In this document: in pieces, positions 1-5,288 of the stretch | Numbering within the stretch: the stretch's first letter is position 1 | Layout of the letters: each line of letters starts with the position of its first letter | Source of the DNA: an uncultured Clostridium sp. | Lineage (GTDB): Bacteria; Bacillota; Clostridia; TANB77; CAG-508 | Length of the DNA stretch: 5,382 nt | Assembly (NCBI GenBank): GCA_902492105.1 | Contig: CABUKD010000049.1 | Coordinates: 1-5,382 of the forward strand | Direction: 5' to 3' | Program-made: the position numbers and the translations under genes | Notes under the pieces: generated by a model | Databases searched by the model: none | Told to the model about the DNA's origin: nothing | What the model saw: the letters and a program-made list of their open reading frames with translations, nothing else

Positions 1-1
1 G

Positions 2-883
2 GAAACAGGAAGATTCACACAAGAAGACCCGGTAATGGACGGACAGAACTGGTACGCATACTGTGGTAATAATCCTGTGAATTTTTTTGACCCAAGTGGG
101 TTAGAATCTGGATATTGGTATAAGGATAATTCAATTTTAGATGAATCGTTGCAATATACAGAACAAGAACAAAAAAATATGGATTCGGCTATTCAGGCAT
201 ATAAGGATGGTTTCTTATCTGAAGATGATTTAATTGATAATATAATAAGTAATAATGGTATTATTCCTAGTGTAGGATATGAAATAAATGGGAATAATGT
301 AAATATAATTATTAGAGCTGAATTTTCTGGTGATAGATGTGACGAAGTGTTTGAAAGTACAGGTAAAACATATAAACAATTATGCATTGAAGGCATTGAA
401 GAATATTGGTCAGGAGAGGTTGATGGAATTACTATAAATACGAAAGTTATTGAATTTGACAAAAATAAATGTAAGGTTGAAGAATATAAACTTTTAAGCT
501 ATGAAAGTATGGTAGAAGAAGCTGGAGAAGGTAGAGAAAATTCAGGATATGTTTCTCATAAACCTGGTAAAAAAACATACATAGTAGATTTTGATTATCA
601 TAAATCCCAATTTGTTAATAGATTTACAGAATATGATCGGTATCAATATGTTTGTGTTCATGAAACCGGTCATGGATTGAGACTTGGAGATTTACATGAC
701 AAAGGAAAGTATTCAGCATGTGTTGACTCAATAATGTGGGGTAATGCGAATTATACAGTTTCAAACAAATCTCTTGATTTAAGGATGTTATTAGTATCAG
801 TATCAAATAAATTTAATAAAGATGTAGAGTATAGTAGTTATCCTGATATAATGGATAAATATTCACCAGATTGGAGGAAGTAA
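2..883 (+). CDS. RHS/YD-repeat toxin, C-terminal part with metzincin-like zinc protease tip (5' end outside window)
   Basis: The frame is open from the first bases, so the gene begins upstream; the Met at 35 is internal. The first ~34 residues are the end of an RHS-repeat-associated core: GRFTQEDP, then WYAYCGNNPVNFFDPSGL, closing in the DPxGL motif that separates core from variable toxin tip. The remaining ~260 residues are the tip. Near its end is HETGHGLRLGD (codons 659-691), then SIM (728-736). This resembles the metzincin HExxHxxGxxH/D site plus Met-turn; Asp as third ligand and HETGH itself recall the snapalysin (M7) family. The usual Gly after the second His is Arg here. The tip is clearly more AT-rich than the core codons, as expected of exchanged RHS tips. 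Likely a secreted or surface-displayed toxin whose released tip cleaves protein; the substrate is not predictable. RHS identity is near certain, protease activity probable. The stop lies one base before the next start. Confidence 0.9.
   Translation, partial: ETGRFTQEDPVMDGQNWYAYCGNNPVNFFDPSGLESGYWYKDNSILDESLQYTEQEQKNMDSAIQAYKDGFLSEDDLIDNIISNNGIIPSVGYEINGNNVNIIIRAEFSGDRCDEVFESTGKTYKQLCIEGIEEYWSGEVDGITINTKVIEFDKNKCKVEEYKLLSYESMVEEAGEGRENSGYVSHKPGKKTYIVDFDYHKSQFVNRFTEYDRYQYVCVHETGHGLRLGDLHDKGKYSACVDSIMWGNANYTVSNKSLDLRMLLVSVSNKFNKDVEYSSYPDIMDKYSPDWRK
873..877 (+). promoter_or_regulatory. Ribosome binding site inside toxin 3' end
   Basis: GGAGG sits 7 bases before the ATG at 885 and lies within the last codons of the toxin gene. 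It fixes the start of the downstream gene and implies translation from the same message as the toxin. Confidence 0.85.
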
Positions 884-884
884 A

Positions 885-2249
885 ATGAAATGTATACGTT
901 TTGTAAGTATAATAATTGTAGTATTAATGATGTCTCTAACTTGTTTTGGTTCTGAAAAGTTAAGTTATAACGACGAAATAAAAGTCTACATAAATAATAA
1001 TGAAATAAACCTTGATATGTATCCGTTTATAGAAGATAACAGAACTATGGTTCCTATGCGGGGGATTTTTGAAGCCTTAGATGCAGACGTTGATTGGGAT
1101 GAGAACAATCAAACAGTTATAGCCACAAAAAATAATATTACTATATCCGTAACAATAAACAGTGATATAATGATAAAAAATAAAGAATCTATAAAATTAG
1201 ATGTTCCTGCAAGGTTAGTAGATGACTGCAGAACCTATGTTCCTCTTAGAGCAGTCTCGGAAGCTTTGGGGTGTATGGTTAGATGGGATGATGAATATTC
1301 AATTGTTGATATCATTGATGACTCAAATCTGCCTGATAAGTGGCATGTTGGAGACATATCTTGTGATGAGTGGTTTGGATATTACTATTTTAATAGAGAA
1401 GATATGCCTGAGAATGAATATGGATATTTTTCTGACTGCAGTAAATTTTCTGATGGTCTAGCTGCAGCGAGTCAAAGTAATAAATATTCTTCAAAAAAAT
1501 ATTATGGATATATTAACGAATATGGATATTTTGTAATACCTGATATATATACAGAAGCAGGTGATTTTCAGAATGGGATTGCAATAGTAAAATCTGATTT
1601 TTATCCATATCCATATAGAATAAACACAAAGGGAGAATGTGTTGATAATATAGAATTAAAAAAGAATAATGAAGCCAATAATAATCTTGAAGTATTTGAA
1701 GATAAAGGTTTATATGGATATAAAGATACAGATGGAAATATTGTAATTGAAGCATCATACACTGAGGCGAACAATTTTTCTGATGGGTTAGCATTGGTAA
1801 AGTCAAGAGATGTAATTTGTACGGGGACTGACCGATTTGATGGATATGGTTATATAAATGTCAAAGGAGAGCTAGTTATACCATTTGAATATTATTATAT
1901 GTCGACAGATTTTAAGGATGGAAGCGCATGTGTTTATGATACGGTAGATAATGTTTTTAGAGCATGGTATATTGATAAATCAGGTAATAAGATGTTTGGC
2001 GATAAAACATTTGTAAGCGGTAATAATTTTTCTGAAGGTTTAGCGGTTGTTCAAACGAAAGGAAATTTACCCAGACCGCTTTTTGCAAGTTTTGATGAAA
2101 AAGATGAGTTCACATATATTAATAAATCCGGAGAATATGCAACAGAAAACAGGTATGATTATGCTGAATCGTTTGTTAATGGCAGAGCAAAAGTTGTTAT
2201 TGACGGAAAAGAGAGGTATATAAATAATAAATTTCAATTTATTGATTAG
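885..2249 (+). CDS. Exported protein with copper-amine-oxidase N-terminal-like domain and WG repeats; candidate immunity partner
   Basis: 454 residues. Residues 1-22 form a signal peptide (MKCIRF, then a run of I/V/M/L); cleavage is probably just after CFG, and the Cys at 20 does not sit in a good lipobox. Residues ~33-143 are a copper-amine-oxidase N-terminal-like (stalk) domain with its two halves, marked by MVPMRGIFEALDADVDWD (55-72) and YVPLRAVSEALGCMVRWD (118-135); it has no catalytic role. From ~188 to the end there are about five WG-type repeats, each with a GYI/YI-x-x-x-G strand and an F-S-D/E-G-L-A-x-V turn (188-195, 298-305, 382-389; weaker at 228-235 and 429-436). The start is set by the ribosome binding site at 873-877. 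It directly follows the toxin tip, the usual place for an immunity gene, but the fold is not a recognised immunity family. It may instead be an accessory surface protein. Domain calls are firm, role inferred. Confidence 0.88.
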   Translation: MKCIRFVSIIIVVLMMSLTCFGSEKLSYNDEIKVYINNNEINLDMYPFIEDNRTMVPMRGIFEALDADVDWDENNQTVIATKNNITISVTINSDIMIKNKESIKLDVPARLVDDCRTYVPLRAVSEALGCMVRWDDEYSIVDIIDDSNLPDKWHVGDISCDEWFGYYYFNREDMPENEYGYFSDCSKFSDGLAAASQSNKYSSKKYYGYINEYGYFVIPDIYTEAGDFQNGIAIVKSDFYPYPYRINTKGECVDNIELKKNNEANNNLEVFEDKGLYGYKDTDGNIVIEASYTEANNFSDGLALVKSRDVICTGTDRFDGYGYINVKGELVIPFEYYYMSTDFKDGSACVYDTVDNVFRAWYIDKSGNKMFGDKTFVSGNNFSEGLAVVQTKGNLPRPLFASFDEKDEFTYINKSGEYATENRYDYAESFVNGRAKVVIDGKERYINNKFQFID

Positions 2250-2259
2250 TTATTTTAAT

Positions 2260-2281
2260 AATAGGCAAATATTTGGCTATT
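2260..2281 (+). other. Imperfect AT-rich palindrome after the WG-repeat gene
   Basis: AATAGGCAAAT is followed at once by ATTTGGCTATT; 10 of 11 positions pair, with one G-G clash. It starts 11 bases after the stop codon. It has no following T-run and almost no loop, so it is a weak terminator candidate at best. Confidence 0.3.
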
Positions 2282-2336
2282 AGAAATTATGGAGTGTAGA
2301 ATTAAAAAGATGGATTTTTACATAAACTGAAAAATT

Positions 2337-2366
2337 CCGGAGGGCGTAAATCATTACGCCCTCCGG
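2337..2366 (+). other. Strong hairpin, first copy of cassette-boundary unit
   Basis: A perfect 13-bp stem, CCGGAGGGCGTAA (2337-2349) against its complement (2354-2366), with a 4-base loop. It could stop or stabilise transcripts from the upstream gene, but no T-run follows on the + strand; a short AATTTTT follows on the - strand. The same kind of hairpin precedes the other two inverted-repeat elements at similar spacing, so it belongs to the repeated unit. Confidence 0.8.
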
Positions 2367-2390
2367 TAACTCCGAAAAGTTGGACAAGCA

Positions 2391-2539
2391 TACGCATAAA
2401 AAACTGAAATGGAGTAAAAACACCGGAAAGTTTTTGAATATAAAAAAATAATTAACTATTTGAAATAAAAATCCATCAAATACTTCCTTTTTAAATAGTT
2501 AAGAAATACATATAACTCCGTTTCAGTTTTTTATGCGTA
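2391..2539. repeat. Inverted-repeat element, copy 1 (149 bp)
   Basis: Ends are 25-base inverted repeats (2391-2415 and 2515-2539), beginning TACGCATAAAAAACTGAAA, with 24 of 25 paired and the odd pair T/G (G-U in + strand RNA). Inside are a small stem AAAAAC/GTTTTT (2416-2421 and 2430-2435) around the loop ACCGGAAA, and a 10-bp stem (2452-2461 and 2493-2502). Together these give a three-way-junction shape. No coding potential. Size and form fit a MITE-like non-autonomous element or a structured RNA. It starts 24 bases after the hairpin at 2337-2366. The 379 bases between genes at 2250-2628 hold this unit, the palindrome at 2260 and the start of a headless frame. Confidence 0.9.
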
Positions 2540-2613
2540 AGTAAGTATATTAAAAACAATTAAGTGTAGAAGCGACAAAACTAAAAATAAAAAGTTATAC
2601 AGAAAAACAATAT

Positions 2614-2620
2614 GGAGAAG
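2614..2620 (+). promoter_or_regulatory. Possible ribosome binding site for the 83-codon frame
   Basis: GGAGAAG lies 8 bases before the ATG at 2629. It makes translation from that ATG possible, but it also reads as in-frame coding sequence (Gly-Glu-Ala) of a longer lost protein, so it may be accidental. Confidence 0.4.
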
Positions 2621-2628
2621 CGTTTGCT

Positions 2629-2880
2629 ATGACAATAGAAGATGCTTTTAGAGCTGAAAAGTCTTATGAAACAAGAAGTGAAAATACAGATTTAGTGATA
2701 GGAACCAATGGATATGGTCAATTTCCATATGATTTGACAGTAACAAGTAATTCTGTTTTTTCACCAGAATCAGATATGGGTGATTTAAAAGAAAAAAGGA
2801 TAGGTGATTATGTATCAGCAGCAATATTGAGAAGCAGAGGACCCAATATAGTAGAATATTTATTAGATGTTTATAACTAA
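2629..2880 (+). CDS. Orphan 83-residue frame, probable C-terminal stub of a displaced toxin tip
   Basis: No confident family. The frame is open for 25 codons before this ATG, back to 2554, directly after inverted-repeat copy 1, and those codons read as protein (SYTEKQYGEAFA continuing into MTIEDAFRAEK). There is no better start upstream, so the piece looks like the tail of a longer gene. The stretch E-x-x-A-M-x-x-E-D-x-x-R-x-E, then R six residues on, resembles the region around the third zinc ligand in M91-type peptidase tips of RHS toxins. That is a resemblance from memory only, and no HExxH remains here. It has no signal peptide or membrane segment. It ends 39 bases before an exported protein gene, the same order as toxin then partner at the left of the window. 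It could be a small functional protein using the ATG at 2629, but a stub is more likely. Confidence 0.55.
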   Translation: MTIEDAFRAEKSYETRSENTDLVIGTNGYGQFPYDLTVTSNSVFSPESDMGDLKEKRIGDYVSAAILRSRGPNIVEYLLDVYN

Positions 2881-2905
2881 AGTATTATATAACTAAAAAA
2901 ATAAA

Positions 2906-2910
2906 AAGGA
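2906..2910 (+). promoter_or_regulatory. Ribosome binding site
   Basis: AAGGA lies 9 bases before the ATG at 2920, supporting that start; the encoded protein then opens with a good signal peptide. Confidence 0.65.
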
Positions 2911-2919
2911 TGTGTAAAA

Positions 2920-3609
2920 ATGAAAAGATCAATAGGATGTATGATTGCAATATGTATATTATTATCAAGTATAACAGTGAATGCACAAATAAGACCATTT
3001 TGGGCTGATGGAGATTTTAATATAATATGTGATTTAGGAATAGTACCAAAAGAATATAGAGAAAAAGATATAAATGATTTAGTAACAAGGGCGGAAGTTG
3101 TTCATACACTTTCATGTCTTGTTTTTGCCGATAATTATCTGATTCCGCAGGATAATCAAGATGGAATATATGAGAATCTTGGTTGGAGATTCGAGGATAT
3201 TGAAAGTAACTCTAAAGATTGTACTATAGCATTTTGGGGAGCATCTATGAGAATATTTAAAGGAGATATAGAAAATGGAGTACATAAGGCCAATCTTCAA
3301 GAATTAGCAACATGCAGAGATGTAGTATTTATGTCCTTAAGAGCGTTATATAGAAATCTACTTTTTAAAGACGATGATGAAGTAGATTATTTTAATTTAG
3401 CAAAAGAATGTGGAATGATAAATTATGGGACTGTAATATCATCAACGTCAGTAGCAATTGATTTTGAAGAGTTAGATGACAATATGACATGGGAAGAATT
3501 TTCAAAAATAGTAAGAACTATTTTATATATTCCAAAGACTGTGACAGCATATGGAGGATATATTAATGAATATTACATAGATGATTGGAAAAAAGGCTAT
3601 AGAGAATAA
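2920..3609 (+). CDS. Exported protein with degenerate SLH-like repeats; candidate orphan immunity partner
   Basis: 229 residues. Residues 1-22 are a classic signal peptide (MKRSIG, hydrophobic run, cleavage after VNA). The mature part reads as about three worn S-layer-homology-like repeats: ~27-70, with FWADGDFNIICDLGIVP and the typical LVTRAEVVHTL; ~91-145, with FEDIE and ELATCRDVVFMSLRAL; and ~155-205, with LAKECGMINYG and MTWEEFSKIVRTILY. Real wall-binding SLH domains keep the TRAE motif in each repeat; here only the first does, so polysaccharide binding is doubtful and the scaffold may have been reused. It follows the headless frame ending at 2880 by 39 bases and precedes a repeat unit, so by position it is the partner gene of a displaced toxin cassette. 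The function is inferred; the fold call is moderate. It may simply be an uncharacterised exported protein. Confidence 0.8.
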   Translation: MKRSIGCMIAICILLSSITVNAQIRPFWADGDFNIICDLGIVPKEYREKDINDLVTRAEVVHTLSCLVFADNYLIPQDNQDGIYENLGWRFEDIESNSKDCTIAFWGASMRIFKGDIENGVHKANLQELATCRDVVFMSLRALYRNLLFKDDDEVDYFNLAKECGMINYGTVISSTSVAIDFEELDDNMTWEEFSKIVRTILYIPKTVTAYGGYINEYYIDDWKKGYRE

Positions 3610-3672
3610 AGGTTCCTAATAAAACAATAAATTAAGATAACTTTAAAAAATAATGTTTAGTAAGTAAATTTT

Positions 3673-3698
3673 GAGGGCGTAAATTAATTTACGCCCTC
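3673..3698 (+). other. Perfect palindrome hairpin, second copy of cassette-boundary unit
   Basis: A 26-base perfect palindrome: GAGGGCGTAAATT followed by its exact reverse complement. It shares the GAGGGCGTAA arm with the hairpin at 2337-2366. It stands 63 bases after the preceding stop and 28 bases before inverted-repeat copy 2. No T-run follows, so a standard terminator is not clear. Confidence 0.8.
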
Positions 3699-3726
3699 CG
3701 GTAAACCAAAAAAAGTTGGACAAGAG

Positions 3727-3873
3727 TACGCATAAAAAACTGAAACGGAGTAAAAAACACCGGAAAGTTTTTGAATATATAAAAATTACTTGATCATTTG
3801 AAATAAAAATCCATTAAATACCTTATTTAAATAGTTAAGAAATATATAGCTCCGTTTCAGTTTTTTATGCGTA
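3727..3873. repeat. Inverted-repeat element, copy 2 (147 bp)
   Basis: Same element as at 2391-2539. Terminal arms are 3727-3751 and 3849-3873, with 24 of 25 paired; the single exception at the inner end is T/G. The central ACCGGAAAGTTTTTGAATAT block is conserved. The inner stem (3790-3799 with 3829-3838) keeps 7 Watson-Crick pairs plus two G-U pairs and one C-A mismatch. The right end supplies a TAA (3872-3874) that opens the following headless frame. The 415 bases between genes at 3610-4024 hold the hairpin, this element and that frame. Confidence 0.9.
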
Positions 3874-3874
3874 A

Positions 3875-4009
3875 GTAAATTTAGGCAAAATTATAGAAGA
3901 TAAAATATTGTTAAGACAACTTATTTTGCCCATCTCAAATCAAATAAGTGAAAATGCTTTAAGAAAAGAACAGGGGTTAGGTGCAAGAGTATATCATGCT
4001 ACACTTTAA
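3875..4009 (+). pseudogene. Headless open frame, probable C-terminal stub of a displaced toxin tip
   Basis: The frame is open from the TAA at the edge of inverted-repeat copy 2 to a TAA at 4007-4009, with no in-frame ATG or GTG and no ribosome binding site. It reads as ordinary protein, including DKILLRQLILPISNQISENA and ending in GLGARVYHATL. It stops 15 bases before the ATG of the next exported protein gene. The layout mirrors the toxin tail and partner at 881-885, which is why it is read as the last ~44 residues of a lost toxin tip. TTG at 3908 is the only conventional alternative start and lacks a ribosome binding site. The original function is not recognisable. Confidence 0.5.
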
Positions 4010-4010
4010 A

Positions 4011-4017
4011 AAAGGAG
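4011..4017 (+). promoter_or_regulatory. Ribosome binding site
   Basis: AAAGGAG is spaced 7 bases from the ATG at 4025. It lies directly after the stop of the headless frame, the same tight coupling seen between the toxin tip and its partner at the left of the window. Confidence 0.8.
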
Positions 4018-4024
4018 TTATAAA

Positions 4025-5041
4025 ATGAATAAAAAAATAAGTAAAATAATAGTTTTTATTTTAATTATTTGTGCGTTATTTCAAAGCACTTCAGTAAATA
4101 CATATGCAGAAGAGAGAACAGAAATAAATACTGATGAACTAACAGAACAATTAATATTATATGAAAATTATGAAAATGATAGTTTTACAAGAGAAGATTG
4201 CATTGTTAATATAATGAAAATTATAGGTTTGACGGAAGATGTTATTGAATTAAGTGGAATATATTTAGGCAGACCTTTTATAGATTACGATGCTAAATTA
4301 AATGCGTATGATTATAATTATATTTCTTATGCGTGGTTAATTGGAATGGTTCAGCTTGAATTAAAAAATAATGCTGCGTGGGAATTAAGACCAAAAGATA
4401 AGGCTACAATACGAGAAGTTTTAACTTGGTCCGTACGATGTTTAGAAAGGTCTGGAGAAGGGTGTGATAAAAAACATTGGGATTATATTTTTACAGATGA
4501 AGAATTGTATGATAAGGCGTCAAAGTATAATTTAATTGATGAAACCGAAATTCAATTTGATGGATTAAATGATTTAATAAATGTAGAAAAGTACAAAAAA
4601 ATAATTTCAAATCTATTAAAATGTCAAATTAATATACACTATGCAGATAATGAGTCATATCCTGAAGAATCGGGATGCGATTTAAAATATGATGGCAAAA
4701 CTTATGGAGAATATATAATATTGAAAAATGGAGGATTTGAAGTTAGAAAACGAGAACTTTTTTTCAGTATAAATGAAACGGCTTATGATAATCCAATATT
4801 TTTATACCGTTTATACAATGATAGAATTTTTATGGACTATCTTACTATAAAATATAGTTTATTTTATAATTTAAGTGAGGAAGAATTTGATAAAATAATA
4901 GAAGAAAATTCAATAGAAAGATATGAAAGAAAATTTAAGGATAGAACAAATACATATGTGTCAATAAGAGAATTCTGTGAAGCAATAGGATATAAAGTAG
5001 AATATGAGGAAAGTAGCAATACTATAATTTTAACAAATTAA
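4025..5041 (+). CDS. Exported protein with SLH-like repeats and C-terminal copper-amine-oxidase-like half-domain; candidate orphan immunity partner
   Basis: 338 residues. Residues 1-28 form a signal peptide (MNKKISK, hydrophobic run, cleavage after TYA). Residues ~45-200 read as degenerate SLH-like repeats: SFTREDCIVNIMKIIGL (53-69), YISYAWLIGMVQ with DKATIREVLTWSVRCLE (99-141), and DKASKYNLID with NVEKYKKIISNLLK (163-199). Residues ~200-305 are a middle region rich in charged and aromatic residues that I do not recognise. Residues 309-337 end with NTYVSIREFCEAIGYKVEYE and TIILT, the typical second half of a copper-amine-oxidase N-terminal-like domain, as in the 885-2249 product where it lies near the N-terminus. 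Start supported by AAAGGAG at 4011-4017. Like the other two exported genes it sits right after a toxin-tail-like frame and before a repeat unit. Export is well supported, domain calls moderate, immunity role inferred. Confidence 0.82.
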   Translation: MNKKISKIIVFILIICALFQSTSVNTYAEERTEINTDELTEQLILYENYENDSFTREDCIVNIMKIIGLTEDVIELSGIYLGRPFIDYDAKLNAYDYNYISYAWLIGMVQLELKNNAAWELRPKDKATIREVLTWSVRCLERSGEGCDKKHWDYIFTDEELYDKASKYNLIDETEIQFDGLNDLINVEKYKKIISNLLKCQINIHYADNESYPEESGCDLKYDGKTYGEYIILKNGGFEVRKRELFFSINETAYDNPIFLYRLYNDRIFMDYLTIKYSLFYNLSEEEFDKIIEENSIERYERKFKDRTNTYVSIREFCEAIGYKVEYEESSNTIILTN

Positions 5042-5053
5042 ATATAACAAAGA

Positions 5054-5077
5054 AAACTTTATTATACGAGAAAGTTT
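5054..5077 (+). other. Small hairpin overlapping the next stem
   Basis: AAACTTT (5054-5060) can pair with AAAGTTT (5071-5077) around a 10-base loop. Its last three bases are also the start of the larger stem at 5075-5109, so the two structures compete. A weak, AT-rich signal. Confidence 0.3.
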
Positions 5078-5109
5078 GTTAGGATGTAATTTAATTACAT
5101 CCTAACAAA
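5075..5109 (+). other. Strong hairpin, third copy of cassette-boundary unit
   Basis: A perfect 16-bp stem, TTTGTTAGGATGTAAT (5075-5090) with 5094-5109, and a 3-base loop. It is 33 bases after the stop of the exported gene and 29 bases before inverted-repeat copy 3. Sequence differs from the other two hairpins, but the changes occur in both arms so pairing is kept. No T-run follows. Confidence 0.8.
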
Positions 5110-5138
5110 TTGACAAGTTGAAGAGTGAAGAACAAGAG

Positions 5139-5287
5139 TACGCATAAAAAACTGAAATGGAGTAAAAAACACCGGAAAGTTTTTGAATATATAAAAATAA
5201 TTAACTATTTGAAATAACATCCATTAAATACTTCCTTTTTAAATGGTTAAGAGATACATATAACTCTGTTTCAGTTTTTTATGCGTA
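5139..5287. repeat. Inverted-repeat element, copy 3 (149 bp)
   Basis: Same element as at 2391 and 3727. Arms are 5139-5163 and 5263-5287, with 23 of 25 paired; both exceptions are G-U type on the + strand. The inner stem is 5201-5210 with 5241-5250, again with one U-G pair. The ACCGGAAAGTTTTT core is unchanged. Its right edge abuts RHS-core coding sequence. Positions 5042-5138 hold only the two hairpins and a short AT-rich spacer. Confidence 0.9.
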
Positions 5288-5288
5288 A

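Noticed and set aside
193..462. Minus-strand reading frame of 89 codons
   Set aside because: Opposite a clear RHS tip coding frame, no ribosome binding site, low-complexity hydrophobic composition typical of antisense AT-rich DNA. The minus-strand frames at 624-806, 1513-1806 and 3112-3300 are rejected for the same reasons.
885..950. Lipoprotein signal for the WG-repeat protein
   Set aside because: The Cys is preceded by S-L-T, which lacks the small residue (G/A/S) normally at -1 of a lipobox; an ordinary signal peptide is preferred.
1222..1461. Plus-strand frame of 79 codons inside the WG-repeat gene
   Set aside because: Out of frame with a gene whose domains are clearly recognisable; no ribosome binding site.
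2337..2366. Intrinsic transcription terminator
   Set aside because: The stem is strong, but there is no T-run after it on the + strand in any of the three copies; kept only as a hairpin of unknown role.
2391..5287. CRISPR array or integron attC sites
   Set aside because: Only three repeats, of ~150 bp, separated by more than a kilobase of coding DNA; no integrase, no cas genes and no attC core sites were seen.
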